From assembly GCA_019703815.1 (NCBI GenBank), contig AP023053.1:296995-360994 (forward strand): a stretch of 64,000 nucleotides of DNA, written 5' to 3'. Below, in pieces: positions 51,409-60,551 of this stretch (position 1 is the first letter of the stretch; every line of letters begins with the position of its first letter). The stretch comes from Thaumasiovibrio occultus. Its GTDB lineage: Bacteria > Pseudomonadota > Gammaproteobacteria > Enterobacterales > Vibrionaceae. Both the position numbers and the translations under genes were made by a program. The notes beneath the pieces were generated by a model. That model searched no databases and was not told the origin of the DNA. It saw nothing but the letters and a program-made list of their open reading frames with translations.

Positions 51409-51804
51409 TTATCGATTATTAGTGTATTGGATATTTCGCAGATCTTGTTGTAGCGCCAAAAAGCGCGCGTAGCCTGCTGAGGAGTGGCTGTAATGCCGTT
51501 TTAGTGCAATGAGAGGGCCATGGATTTGGTCGAGGCAGATTTGGCGCAACACTTGGCTATTGGTCATGTCATCGATGGCGTTGAGTAAGTTGTAGTACAC
51601 GCGGCGTAGGAATAACTCTTCCAGTAGGGGATTAATAAACTGGGACGAATCACGATACCAAGAAGCGAGATTGAGGCTGGCTTGAATATAAGTAAACACA
51701 ACATCTTGCTCACAGCCGTTTTCGTCTTTGTGCAGTAAAAAACGGTCTTCGGATTGATAGAAGGCTTGATATAACCGGGTCGACTCTTTCATCACATAGC
51801 TCAT
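51409..51804 (-). CDS. small protein upstream of fumC in an iron-regulated operon
   Basis: A 131-residue helical protein (MSYVMKESTRLYQAFYQSED, INPLLEELFLRRVYYNLLNA, RHYSHSSAGYARFLALQQDL) without signal or catalytic motif. It is the first gene after the Fur box and is followed by fumC 11 bases on. In Pseudomonas the iron-regulated fumC operon also begins with a small gene (fagA) in the same place; whether the two are homologous cannot be told here. Function unknown. Confidence 0.75.
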   Translation of the reverse strand: MSYVMKESTRLYQAFYQSEDRFLLHKDENGCEQDVVFTYIQASLNLASWYRDSSQFINPLLEELFLRRVYYNLLNAIDDMTNSQVLRQICLDQIHGPLIALKRHYSHSSAGYARFLALQQDLRNIQYTNNR

Positions 51805-51819
51805 TGTTACAAACGGTAC

Positions 51820-51838
51820 TGATAACCATTATCATTCC
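51820..51838 (-). promoter_or_regulatory. Fur box of the fumC operon
   Basis: On the minus strand GGAATGATAATGGTTATCA matches the Fur consensus (GATAATGATAATCATTATC) at most positions. It lies 16 bases before the first gene's ATG, a place where bound Fur-Fe(II) would block transcription. Confidence 0.8.
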
Positions 51839-52093
51839 AATCTTGCGGATTTTTCAAGATTTTTGTCGAATGTTAATGAATTGTTGTTGAGTGACCGGGG
51901 TTTATGACTCGAGGTGGGCGCTAAAATGTGCTGTTGTTTAGCTAAAACGGAAGACGGTTGTCGCGGCTGTTCAATAAATGAGAATTGCGCTGATAAACGG
52001 CGTAGCGTTGGATGAACTCGACATATTGATATGGTTTAATCGTAATAAGTGAACCATATCAGATGTTTAGTATGAATAGGGACGTTGGAATTT

Positions 52094-52711
52094 ATGAAAA
52101 TAGCAACACGTCGATCGCAAGCGGCGAAAGCAGTGGCCAAAATTGCGGCATTCACGGCTTTATTTTCGGCAACCGCTGCTGCTCAATTTGTGCCTTTCTC
52201 AGGGACGACTTGGATGATGGTGGAAGGCGTAGAAACCGACGTGTATGCGTCGATGCAGGTGAGATCAACGGATGTTTCTACCCTGAACAATGCCGCTAAA
52301 CAAGTACACGCCGCTGCGCTTAATTTGGTGGAAGGTAATTTAGAGCAGAGAGATGTTATCCAGTACATCGACGCCTTCCCGCAAGATTTCGCGACATTTG
52401 CCAGCGTCTTCCACAGCGGAGAACAACTTAGTGATGGTCACCACTATATTATGGCGTTGGGCGAATACGCGATGTATTACCCCGAAGATGCCGGGAAAGT
52501 GTTAGTCAACTTGGCGGCCGACGCCTGCATGGATGCGGATGCGCCGAATTACCTGCGTATGAATTTACGTTATTTCATTGAGAAGCACTTTGAACTGTAC
52601 GGCCGCTACTATTCGCAACTTACACCAGCACAACGCGACAATGTTGAACTGTTCTTACATGCAGATTTACATGGTGGCCCGGGGTCGTGTGCCGCAAGAG
52701 AGCAAGGCTAA
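52094..52711 (+). CDS. secreted hypothetical protein, 205 aa
   Basis: The N-terminus (MKIATRRSQAAKAVAKIAAF, then TALFSATAAAQF) is a long positively charged signal peptide with cleavage likely at AAA-QF. The mature 170 residues are helical, with several His and acidic residues (HSGEQLSDGHHYIMALGEYA) and two Cys (DACMDAD and GSCAAR) that may form a disulfide. No catalytic family recognised. The gene stands alone and ends at a terminator. Confidence 0.7.
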   Translation: MKIATRRSQAAKAVAKIAAFTALFSATAAAQFVPFSGTTWMMVEGVETDVYASMQVRSTDVSTLNNAAKQVHAAALNLVEGNLEQRDVIQYIDAFPQDFATFASVFHSGEQLSDGHHYIMALGEYAMYYPEDAGKVLVNLAADACMDADAPNYLRMNLRYFIEKHFELYGRYYSQLTPAQRDNVELFLHADLHGGPGSCAAREQG

Positions 52712-52734
52712 TCTGTGAGTTAACGTGAGGAAAC

Positions 52735-52763
52735 AAAAGCCAGCGATAATTGCTGGCTTTTTT
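52735..52763. terminator. bidirectional terminator
   Basis: AAAAGCCAGC and GCTGGCTTTTTT form a 10-bp stem with a 7-base loop between the convergent secreted-protein and histidine kinase genes. Confidence 0.85.
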
Positions 52764-52768
52764 GGGTC

Positions 52769-54124
52769 TTAATAACTGCTGCGCATTAGCGACAACACGG
52801 CGCGTAGCCCCTGTGGTTCGTTGGCGCCTAGGGTGAGGCTGCCGCGATAGCTGTGGGCCATTTCGCTGACGATATTAAGCCCTAATCCACTGCCCGGGGT
52901 AGTTTCATCCAAACGTACCCCACGTTGGCAGGCGCGTTCGCGTTTTTCGGCGGGAATGCCGGGGCCGTTATCGTCAATGATAATGTCTATTTGGGTCGCA
53001 TTCGGGTAGATGGCATACACGCGGATCATAGAATCGGCCCACTTGTACGCATTTTCCAGCAAGTTGCCGATCATCTCGTCAAGATCACTGGCATCGACAT
53101 TGACAAACACATCCGATTCCAGCTCATTGACCAGCAGAACGTCGCGCGTGTTATAAATCTTGTCAAAAGCGAGTGAGATGCGATCAACGCACTCTGAGAC
53201 ATCGGTTCTTGCCGCAAGAATGTTCATGCTGCCCGCCATTCGTGCGCGATTAAGGTGATAATCAATGTGGCGTTGCAATTGGGCCAGAGGCACCGCTAAT
53301 TTCGCTTGCTCCTCATCGGGCAGGGTTTCAATTTGGTTTTTTAAGATGGAAATAGGCGTTTTCAGCGCATGGGAAAGATTCCCCGCATGATCACGGGCTC
53401 GACTCAACAGATCTTGGTAGTGGAAAATCAGCGCATTGAGATCAGAGACCAACGGTGCGATCTCTTTAGGGTATTTGTTACTCAGCGCATCGATATTGCC
53501 AACTTTTAGCTGCTGTAACTCTTTTTGTAATCGCTGTAGCGGGATCAACGACCAACCGATTTGCAAGCCGATCACCAAAAATAGCCCTAAGAACATCACG
53601 CCCAAGATCAGCCAAGTTTGGCGTGTAATGTGCTCCACCAAATTGCGCAACGGCGTGGCATTGGCAGCAAGGGTAATGGTGATAGCGCCTTGAACGCCGG
53701 GATAGGTAATGTTGCGCTCGACCACAATGAGCGGCTCACCGCGCGGGCCAATCAATTTACCGCTTAGACTGTCGAAACCAAAGGCTTGATCCCATAGTGA
53801 GCGTGAGCGCAATACACTGCCGCTGTAGGTCAGCTGCCAATAGTATCCACTGTAGGGTTGGTTGTAGCGTGCATCAGCAAGGGTGTAGGGAAGCGTCAGC
53901 TGTTGGTTGTTGTTAATTTCAATGTTGGCAACGATTTCATCAACGCCGCGCTCCAAGGCAAGCTTGGTATCAGCGCGCAGATAATCTTCAATGATGAGCG
54001 GAATAGCGAGGCCGGCTAAGATGATCATCGGTGCTAGCCACAGGGCGGCGGCTAGCATTAAGCGTTGGCGTAAGCTTAAGTGAACTCGAGAGCGACGCGT
54101 TGGAGCGGGGGTGTTACTCAGCAT
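52769..54124 (-). CDS. sensor histidine kinase, PhoQ-like
   Basis: A 451-residue inner-membrane kinase. One helix (RLMLAAALWLAPMIILAGLAIPLI) precedes a periplasmic sensor of about 130 residues, and a second (WLILGVMFLGLFLVIGLQIGW) leads to a HAMP-like linker. HAGNLSHALKTPISILKNQI is the phospho-acceptor H-box, MIGNLLENAYKWADS the N-box, and DDNGPGIPAEKRERAC with GSGLGLNIV the ATP lid. PhoQ-like proteins sense divalent cations and antimicrobial peptides. It overlaps its response regulator gene by 11 bases. Confidence 0.9.
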   Translation of the reverse strand: MLSNTPAPTRRSRVHLSLRQRLMLAAALWLAPMIILAGLAIPLIIEDYLRADTKLALERGVDEIVANIEINNNQQLTLPYTLADARYNQPYSGYYWQLTYSGSVLRSRSLWDQAFGFDSLSGKLIGPRGEPLIVVERNITYPGVQGAITITLAANATPLRNLVEHITRQTWLILGVMFLGLFLVIGLQIGWSLIPLQRLQKELQQLKVGNIDALSNKYPKEIAPLVSDLNALIFHYQDLLSRARDHAGNLSHALKTPISILKNQIETLPDEEQAKLAVPLAQLQRHIDYHLNRARMAGSMNILAARTDVSECVDRISLAFDKIYNTRDVLLVNELESDVFVNVDASDLDEMIGNLLENAYKWADSMIRVYAIYPNATQIDIIIDDNGPGIPAEKRERACQRGVRLDETTPGSGLGLNIVSEMAHSYRGSLTLGANEPQGLRAVLSLMRSSY

Positions 54125-54773
54125 TGAGCTGATACCCTAAGCCACGCACGGTTTTGATAATGGTAGGTGAGATCTTTTTACGAATTCGGCCAACAAACAC
54201 TTCGATGGTATTTGAATCGCGGTCAAAGTCTTGTTTGTAAATGTGCTCTACCAACTCGGTACGTGAGATCACGCGATCCGCATGGTGGAAGAAGTACGCC
54301 ATCACTTTGTATTCCAACGCGGTTAGCGAGACTTGTTCGCCTTGCCAGAACACTTTCGAGGTGCGGGTATCTAAACTGAGTTGTCCGGCTTGTACCACCG
54401 GTGATGGATTGCCAGAGGAGCGGCGCAGCTGGGCGCGAATACGGGCGATCAGCTCCACCATATCAAACGGCTTAGTGAGGTAATCGTCAGCACCGGCGTT
54501 GAGTCCATCAACACGTTGCGTCAACGTATTGCGGGCGCTGAGGATCAGCACTGGGGTATCAATGCCCGCATCGCGAATGCCTCGCAGAACAGTGAGACCG
54601 TCAATTTTGGGTAAGCCGAGATCGAGAACTATCATCTCCCAAGGCTCTGAGGTTGCGCGGTAGAGGGCATCAATACCGTCGCTCGATAGCTCAGGCACCC
54701 AATCTGTACCTTCAAGCGCGGTACAAATTTGTTCACCTAATTGCGTGTCGTCCTCGATCACCAAAATCTTCAT
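54114..54773 (-). CDS. OmpR/PhoP-family response regulator
   Basis: A 219-residue regulator. The receiver domain has acidic pocket residues in LVIEDDTQL, the phospho-acceptor Asp in MIVLDLGLPKIDGL and the Lys in DDYLTKPFDM. The C-terminal winged helix contains LTALEYKVMAYFFHHADRVI and the recognition helix VEVFVGRIRKKISP. It is the middle gene of a PepSY-regulator-kinase operon and likely binds the direct repeats upstream at 55230-55260. Confidence 0.92.
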   Translation of the reverse strand: MKILVIEDDTQLGEQICTALEGTDWVPELSSDGIDALYRATSEPWEMIVLDLGLPKIDGLTVLRGIRDAGIDTPVLILSARNTLTQRVDGLNAGADDYLTKPFDMVELIARIRAQLRRSSGNPSPVVQAGQLSLDTRTSKVFWQGEQVSLTALEYKVMAYFFHHADRVISRTELVEHIYKQDFDRDSNTIEVFVGRIRKKISPTIIKTVRGLGYQLNAE

Positions 54774-54785
54774 TGTTGTTCCCTG

Positions 54786-55163
54786 TTATTTCATTATGGC
54801 CTGAATGTTACGGCCAGAAAGCGTTAGCATTTCAAGTGTAGCGGCGTCGTATTCGACAAAATAAACTCTGTTCTCAAAGATCATTTTCAGCTCGTATTTC
54901 CATTCGTTGCCTTCGCCATCGAGTTCAACTTTGATAATACGGCCCTTTAAGTATTTATCGACGTCAGCCTGAACGGCTGAAAACGGATGGATTAACCCAT
55001 CTTGCACTGCTTCAAATACGTCGTCATGATCTTCTTGAATCTCGACATCTATACCTTGCTCTTGGGCATCGGTTAGAGGATTGTCACCTGAAAGTTGCTC
55101 AGCCTGCAGCAGGGTTGGCACTTGCATCAGGAATATCAACAGCAGCGTGCGTTTGACATTCAT
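54786..55163 (-). CDS. PepSY-domain periplasmic protein
   Basis: MNVKRTLLLIFLMQVPTLLQA is a signal peptide. The mature domain ends with the PepSY pattern (GEGNEWKYELKMIFENRVYF, VEYDAATLEMLTLSGR), often found in proteins that inhibit peptidases or bind metal or peptide. Being the first gene of a two-component operon, it may tune the kinase from the periplasm. GAGAAGTTTC lies before the start, and 12 bases separate it from the regulator gene. Confidence 0.85.
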   Translation of the reverse strand: MNVKRTLLLIFLMQVPTLLQAEQLSGDNPLTDAQEQGIDVEIQEDHDDVFEAVQDGLIHPFSAVQADVDKYLKGRIIKVELDGEGNEWKYELKMIFENRVYFVEYDAATLEMLTLSGRNIQAIMK

Positions 55164-55229
55164 GAAACTTCTCCTAATTGCGGATCTATTATTACCAGTT
55201 GCAAATTAGGAATGAGTGTAAGGATGTCA

Positions 55230-55260
55230 ATATGAATATAAAATGAATCTTTTCATTCAA
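55230..55260 (-). promoter_or_regulatory. candidate response-regulator binding site
   Basis: ATGAAT occurs at 55232-55237 and 55243-55248, an 11-base repeat as used by OmpR/PhoB-family dimers, and TTCATT at 55252-55257 adds an inverted copy. It lies about 70-95 bases before the PepSY start. Autoregulation is inferred. Confidence 0.35.
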
Positions 55261-55400
55261 ACCGCCAATACTTGCTGTCGATCCTTCTATCTTAACGCCA
55301 TGATTAATTTATATTTTTAGAGCATAGTATTAAATTGCTCATTTGACACAAACCTTCTGCTCAACTTGAGAGGTAGGACGTAAGATCCGGCGGTGACCGG

Positions 55401-56660
55401 TTAATCGGTGAAGCGTATTTGGGCAATGCAACCTTGCTCGGGATGATCTTGCAACGAAAATTGCCAATGGTAACGTTCGCACACGTCGTGGACGATCAAC
55501 AGCCCCAAGCCATGCCCTTGACTATTGGGCGCCTCTGCCAATCCCTCTCCATCATCGATTACAGACAATTGTTTATCGTCTAAGTTCACGGCAATCTGGC
55601 CATGACGGCTAGCGGCAATGGCATTTTGGATGAGGTTACCGATCAACATGCGCATGATAGGCGGCACTGCTTTAATGAGTGGCTCACCGTGGGCGGTTAA
55701 CGTCACCTGCACTTGCTTGGCTTCGGCCGCAGCGTGAGACAAATCGATGATCGATTGCACTTCGCTAGCACATAAGTGGCGGCAATCACTCGCTTCTTGG
55801 TCGCGTTCATAGCGAACTAACCCGAGCAGCGCGCCGGTGATCTCTTCCATTTGCTCGCTGGCGGCGGCAATTCGGCCAATTTGGCGCTGTTGGAAATCCG
55901 TGAGCTCACTGCGAGACAGCAAATTTTGCGCCCCTTTCACCACAGTGATCGGTGTGCGCAGTTCGTGGCTGGCATAGCGGGCAAAGGCTTGTTCGCGTTT
56001 TATCAGTCGGTTGATGTCGGCGCGATCGTCATTCAGGCGCTTGGCCAATGCGGTAAACTCATTGGCGGCGTTGTTGGGCAGCGAAAACACCACGGACGGA
56101 TCGCCGGCTGAGTCGACCAACTGTTGATCCAGCTGATTGAGCGGGTCAATCAAGCGGGTGGAGAGCTTTTGCAAGATATAACCAAACGTTAGCATCAATA
56201 AACTGGTCGCCGCGAGCACCAATAACGACACAATGATCAGCTCGTTGTTTTGAAATTCCACCGCATCAATTTTTGATAGCAAGATGATGGGTTTGATCTC
56301 GCCTTGATCGCTATATCGCCCTACATACACCATGCGGGAATGGGGCGCTTCCAACACTTCCCCTAAATAAATCGTTTGCCCAGCGAGCGCCTCGCGGTAG
56401 GGCGCAGGCACTAAGCCCCAGTCGTTATAAGCGTCAGTGAGCGGGTCGAGCTGCACATGCTGCTCGTGTGTGGTTTGGAAATACGCTGTGGCTTCATCGC
56501 GGTCGAGTAAAATGCGGCGCTCGCCCATTCGATCTTCCGACCAATGCAGCGCGGCGACAAACAGGGCGACAAACGCAGAAACGATCACGATCGACAAGCC
56601 TGCAAATAGAAGTGCCAATCGGCCAGTCAGGCTTTGGGTGCTGTGAAGAAAGTGGCGCAT
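55401..56660 (-). CDS. sensor histidine kinase of the second two-component system
   Basis: A 419-residue kinase with a transmembrane pair (LALLFAGLSIVIVSAFVALFV and LIIVSLLVLAATSLLMLTFG) around a sensor of about 100 residues. A HAMP domain follows, then the H-box FARYASHELRTPITVVKGAQ, the N-box NLIQNAIAASRHG, and lids IDDGEGLAE and GHGLGLLIVHD. Its start lies 1 base from the regulator stop, so they are one unit. It is divergent from a glycosyltransferase operon. Confidence 0.9.
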   Translation of the reverse strand: MRHFLHSTQSLTGRLALLFAGLSIVIVSAFVALFVAALHWSEDRMGERRILLDRDEATAYFQTTHEQHVQLDPLTDAYNDWGLVPAPYREALAGQTIYLGEVLEAPHSRMVYVGRYSDQGEIKPIILLSKIDAVEFQNNELIIVSLLVLAATSLLMLTFGYILQKLSTRLIDPLNQLDQQLVDSAGDPSVVFSLPNNAANEFTALAKRLNDDRADINRLIKREQAFARYASHELRTPITVVKGAQNLLSRSELTDFQQRQIGRIAAASEQMEEITGALLGLVRYERDQEASDCRHLCASEVQSIIDLSHAAAEAKQVQVTLTAHGEPLIKAVPPIMRMLIGNLIQNAIAASRHGQIAVNLDDKQLSVIDDGEGLAEAPNSQGHGLGLLIVHDVCERYHWQFSLQDHPEQGCIAQIRFTD

Positions 56661-57332
56661 TTATCCCTCCAGACGAAAGCCGATTTTCGGCACGGTGATC
56701 AGCATGGCTTTCTCAAATGGCTTATCGAGTTGAGCGCGGAGCTGATAAATATGACTACGTAGGACATCGTTTTGAGGCTCGTCGTCGTGCCACAGGCGCT
56801 GGGCGATCTCTTCGCGCGTTACCACTTCGGGCGCACGTTGGCACAGCATTTCCAAAATGGTGTAGGTGGTTGGGTTGAGCGCCAAGTATTTGTCTTCTCG
56901 GTAGGCCTTGCGGGTTTTCTGATCAATCATCACATCGGCGTAGCGTACGGTGGTGTTGGCAACTTGGCCACGATAACGGCGGATCAACGATGTCATGCGC
57001 GCTTCTAAAATGTCGAGATCAAACGGCTTGGTGAGATAGTCGTCTGCGCCATGCGCAAAACCTTTGAGCGTATCTTCGCGGCCATCTAAGGCAGTGAGCA
57101 TCAAAATCGGGGTGGTTTTACCTGCTTCACGTAGGCGATTACACACGGTGAGACCATCCATTCGCGGCAACATCAAATCCAGCAAAATAATGTCGAAATC
57201 AGACTCTAGCGCCAGCTTGAGACCAAGCTCGCCATTGTCGGCGTAATCCAATTCCATATTCAGGCACTCAAAGTAATCGAACAAAATGCCTGCTACTTCG
57301 CGGTTGTCTTCAACTAACAATATTTTTTTCAT
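56661..57332 (-). CDS. OmpR-family response regulator of the second system
   Basis: A 223-residue regulator: receiver residues in LLVEDNREV, phospho-acceptor in DIILLDLMLPRMDGL and the Lys in DDYLTKPFDL. The winged helix has LNPTTYTILEMLCQRAPEVV and the recognition helix LRSHIYQLRAQLDKPF. The ATG at 57332 (MKKILLVED) is preferred to 57344. It is divergent from the ArnC/ArnT/GtrA-like operon across about 170 bases, so it may control that operon. Confidence 0.9.
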   Translation of the reverse strand: MKKILLVEDNREVAGILFDYFECLNMELDYADNGELGLKLALESDFDIILLDLMLPRMDGLTVCNRLREAGKTTPILMLTALDGREDTLKGFAHGADDYLTKPFDLDILEARMTSLIRRYRGQVANTTVRYADVMIDQKTRKAYREDKYLALNPTTYTILEMLCQRAPEVVTREEIAQRLWHDDEPQNDVLRSHIYQLRAQLDKPFEKAMLITVPKIGFRLEG

Positions 57333-57500
57333 TGTGATGTCCATTAACGCTGATCTAACTCTCTTTGATCATACCTGAAGATAGGGTGGATCGGCGGCAA
57401 GTCTACGTTTTTGAGGTGAAAAATTTGTCGATGACAGAAGTTTCACAGTCTGACCTGCATGCTTGTTGGCAATTGAATGTACGAGCAAGGAGTGACTGTG

Positions 57501-58547
57501 ATGAAGTTGTCATCAACCGTTCCCCAACGCGCAGTGACCCTGTCGGTGATTGTGCCTTTCTATAACGAAGAGCAGGTGCTGCCTGTGATGCACCAGCGCC
57601 TTACTGCTGTGTTGGAAGCCATGCAATTGGCGCAGCCTGAGCTGAGCGCAGAAATCATTTATGTCGATGATGGCAGTAGCGATGGAAGTCGCGCGCTGGT
57701 GGAGTCGTTTACGCATTCGTCTGTTGCGCTGGTGTATGTGGCGCTAAGCCGGAACTTTGGCAAAGAAGCGGCAATGAGCGCCGGGCTCAAGCATGTCAGC
57801 GGCGAAGCTGTGGTGCTGATTGATGCCGATCTGCAAGATCCGCCAGAGCTGATCCCCGAGATGTTAGCGCAGTGGCGCGAAGGCTACGACGTGGTGAACA
57901 TGCAACGCAGCACGCGCCATGGTGAAACCTGGGTAAAGCGGGCTTCTGCGGCGAGCTTTTATCGCGTACTCAATTGGCTATCGGACAATCACGTACCGGA
58001 GAATGTGGGTGACTTTCGTTTGCTTGATCGGGAAGTGGTTGATCAGCTCAACAAAATGCCCGAGAAAACCCGTTACATGAAAGGTATGTTTACGTGGCCG
58101 GGGTTTCGTCAAATTACCGTCCCCTTTGAGCGCGACGCGCGTTTTTGCGGCGAAACCAAGTGGAACTATTTCAAACTGTTTGGTTTAGCGGTTGATGGCA
58201 TTACCTCGTTTTCTATTCGTCCGTTACGCTTTGCCTCGCTGCTGGGGGCGCTCATCGCCTTTGGTGCGTTTAGCTATGGGTTATGGTTGATTGTTTCAAC
58301 CCTGCTGTATGGCGCTGAGGTGGCAGGCTATCCATCCATGATGGTGGTGATCTTGGCGCTTGGCGGTATACAACTGCTCACTGTGGGGGTGATGGGCGAA
58401 TACATTGGCCGGATCTATATCGAAACCAAAGGGCGACCTTTGTATATCGTGCAGTCGGTGCATGTCGCGCCGCACATGGCGCACACGGGTCAGCGCGTTT
58501 CAGAGCAAGCTCCCACCTCTGCCGTTTGGCTAAAGGAGAGCGCATGA
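57501..58547 (+). CDS. family 2 glycosyltransferase, ArnC/DPMS-like
   Basis: A 348-residue membrane-bound glycosyltransferase. SVIVPFYNEEQVLPVMHQRL is the nucleotide-binding start, VYVDDGSSDGSRALVES and LIDADLQDPPELIPEM carry the metal-binding acidic residues, and NVGDFRLLDREVVDQLNKMP and FCGETKWNYFKL match polyprenyl-phosphate sugar transferases. Two C-terminal helices follow. It would load a sugar onto undecaprenyl phosphate. AAGGAG lies upstream of ATG 57501, and its stop overlaps the ArnT-like start (ATGA). Confidence 0.9.
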   Translation: MKLSSTVPQRAVTLSVIVPFYNEEQVLPVMHQRLTAVLEAMQLAQPELSAEIIYVDDGSSDGSRALVESFTHSSVALVYVALSRNFGKEAAMSAGLKHVSGEAVVLIDADLQDPPELIPEMLAQWREGYDVVNMQRSTRHGETWVKRASAASFYRVLNWLSDNHVPENVGDFRLLDREVVDQLNKMPEKTRYMKGMFTWPGFRQITVPFERDARFCGETKWNYFKLFGLAVDGITSFSIRPLRFASLLGALIAFGAFSYGLWLIVSTLLYGAEVAGYPSMMVVILALGGIQLLTVGVMGEYIGRIYIETKGRPLYIVQSVHVAPHMAHTGQRVSEQAPTSAVWLKESA

Positions 58548-59926
58548 ATTTCCAACGTTTTTCTTTGTGGTGGGTGATCGCGCTCGCTTTAGTTTTGCGC
58601 TTGGCGTCGCTGGGTTTGTATCCGCTAATGGATACTACTGAAGCGCGCTATGGCGAAATGGCGCGTTTGATGGTGGAAACCGGCAATTGGTTAACCCCTC
58701 AGTTTGATTATGGTGTGTCGTTTTGGGGTAAACCACCGCTGTTTACGTGGATGAGCGCTGGCAGTATTCAGCTATTTGGTTTAAGTGAATTCGCTGTGCG
58801 CGTGCCGCATTTCGCCGCTGCGATTGGGGTACTGGCGCTGATGGGATGGTTTGCAAGAAAACATGGTCGGAGTGCGTTGATCACTATCTTGGTGTTGGCG
58901 ACGTGCGCTGTGTTCTCGATTTCGGCGGGCGCTGTGATGACTGATATGGCGCTAACGTTAGCATTCACACTCGCGATGGTTGGTTTTTATCAAGGTTGGC
59001 TTGGCAGTCGACGTTGGAGTTATGTTGGCTTTATTGGCCTTGCGCTGGGCTTGCTGGCCAAAGGGCCGGTGGTGCTGGTGTTTATGGGCTTGGCCGTCAT
59101 GCCGTGGCTGATGTTGCAACACGGCGTGTTGGGCGCGTTTCGCGAGTTGTGGACCCGTTTCCCGCTAGCGAAAGGCTTGCTGCTGATGTTTGCCATCGCC
59201 TTACCTTGGTATGTGATGGCGGAAATCGCTACCCCGGGCTTTTTGGATTACTTCATTGTTGGCGAGCACTTTAAGCGTTTCGTGGTCAGTGGCTGGGAAG
59301 GCGATCTGTATGGCTCTGCGCACGATGAGCCGCGTGGCACGATTTGGCTGTTTTGGTTGATATCGGCGCTACCGTGGTCGGTCGTGTTGCCGCTATTGAT
59401 GTGGCAGCGTCGCCAATGGGAAGCGTTGCGCTCGCCCTTATTTAGCTTTTTGATGTGTTGGATGATTGCGCCACTGCTGCTGTTTACGCTGTCGGGCAAC
59501 ATTCTGCCGGCGTATGTACTGCCGGGGATCCCCGCGCTGGGATTGATGGTTGCGATGCTGTGCAGTGATGAGGATAACCGCTGGTTACGCGGCGTCGCTT
59601 TTGTGGTGCCGGCAGCATTGATGATCGCGTTGGTGGTGCTCAATACCGGTAAAGCGGATGAGCGTAGCGATCGCATGTTACTGACCGCGATTGATCAGCA
59701 AAAGCCCATTTATTATGTTGATAAACGCCCGTTTTCTGGTCAGTTTTACAGTAACGGTCAAGCGAAGATTTTGCTGCCAGAAACCGATTTGACGCAGGCT
59801 GGCCCGGACTACTATTTGATAGGCAAACCGGACAGCATTAACCCGACCATTATGACGCGCAAACTCAGCTGTGTGCAGAAACTCGATGCGCCGTCGGGAC
59901 GCGTGGCCTACTTATGTCGCAATTAA
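58544..59926 (+). CDS. ArnT-like glycosyltransferase (family 39/83)
   Basis: A 460-residue integral membrane enzyme with about 12 helices. The N-terminal MDTTEARYGEMARLMVETGN is the catalytic loop Asp-Glu motif of the ArnT/PMT family, and GVSFWGKPPLFTWMSAGSI the following conserved loop. ArnT moves aminoarabinose from undecaprenyl phosphate to lipid A. It forms an operon with ArnC- and GtrA-like genes; AAGGAG precedes ATG 58544. No aminoarabinose-synthesis genes are in this window, so the sugar may be different. Confidence 0.88.
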   Translation: MNFQRFSLWWVIALALVLRLASLGLYPLMDTTEARYGEMARLMVETGNWLTPQFDYGVSFWGKPPLFTWMSAGSIQLFGLSEFAVRVPHFAAAIGVLALMGWFARKHGRSALITILVLATCAVFSISAGAVMTDMALTLAFTLAMVGFYQGWLGSRRWSYVGFIGLALGLLAKGPVVLVFMGLAVMPWLMLQHGVLGAFRELWTRFPLAKGLLLMFAIALPWYVMAEIATPGFLDYFIVGEHFKRFVVSGWEGDLYGSAHDEPRGTIWLFWLISALPWSVVLPLLMWQRRQWEALRSPLFSFLMCWMIAPLLLFTLSGNILPAYVLPGIPALGLMVAMLCSDEDNRWLRGVAFVVPAALMIALVVLNTGKADERSDRMLLTAIDQQKPIYYVDKRPFSGQFYSNGQAKILLPETDLTQAGPDYYLIGKPDSINPTIMTRKLSCVQKLDAPSGRVAYLCRN

Positions 59927-60483
59927 CTCCGCTATCACGACTGAGAAAAGGGAGCATGCTGCGCCAAGAGCCACAGTTAAACTCGCAGGTGCAAGGTGGT
60001 AATGCAGCTTCGCCGGATCAAAGTCGGAGAGCAACTCAAACAGCGTCTGTCATTAGGCAGACGCGTTTGGCACCACTGAAACGTTTTTTTCGCTTTGCCA
60101 TGGTGGGCGGAATGGGCTTTGCGGTTGATGTGCTGTGCTTTAGCGTATTGGCGTCGGTGTTGGAGTTACAACTGGCACGGATAGCCGCTTTTGTCGCGGC
60201 GGTTTGCACCACGTATTTGGGAAATCGCTATTTTACCTTTGCCGATCGGCATAAAGGCGAGGCAACGGCTGCCCATACAGAGCAGGCACTGCGCTTTTTC
60301 GCGGTTGCTTTGGTGACGTTTATCCCTAACTGGGTGGTTTTCAATCTTGTGCTTTGGACGCCACTGGCAGGGGATGTTCAACCTTATCTTGCGCTGGTGG
60401 CCGGGATCTTCGCCGGCATGATGGTGAACTTTGTGCTTAGCTCGCGCTGGGTCTTTGCTGCAAAAGCGCCGCACCGTGGTTAA
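59914..60483 (+). CDS. GtrA-family membrane protein
   Basis: A 189-residue protein with four membrane helices after a 50-residue polar N-terminus. FFRFAMVGGMGFAVDVLCFS, AAVCTTYLGNRYFTFADR and the terminal MMVNFVLSSRWVF are hallmarks of GtrA/DPMS-associated proteins, thought to flip lipid-linked sugars across the inner membrane. It overlaps the ArnT-like gene by 13 bases; an alternative start is ATG 59956. It completes a load-flip-transfer set with the two preceding enzymes. Confidence 0.85.
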   Translation: MSQLTPLSRLRKGSMLRQEPQLNSQVQGGNAASPDQSRRATQTASVIRQTRLAPLKRFFRFAMVGGMGFAVDVLCFSVLASVLELQLARIAAFVAAVCTTYLGNRYFTFADRHKGEATAAHTEQALRFFAVALVTFIPNWVVFNLVLWTPLAGDVQPYLALVAGIFAGMMVNFVLSSRWVFAAKAPHRG

Positions 60484-60485
60484 TC

Positions 60486-60513
60486 CTCATCTGTCGAGCC
60501 GCTGTCAGATGAG
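60486..60513. terminator. hairpin between convergent genes
   Basis: CTCATCTG and CAGATGAG form a perfect 8-bp stem with a 12-base loop between the GtrA-like and acetoacetyl-CoA synthetase genes. No T-run on either side. Confidence 0.45.
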
Positions 60514-60551
60514 CATCAGTCTCTGCTGTGAATCATTTACGAGATAGCGTT

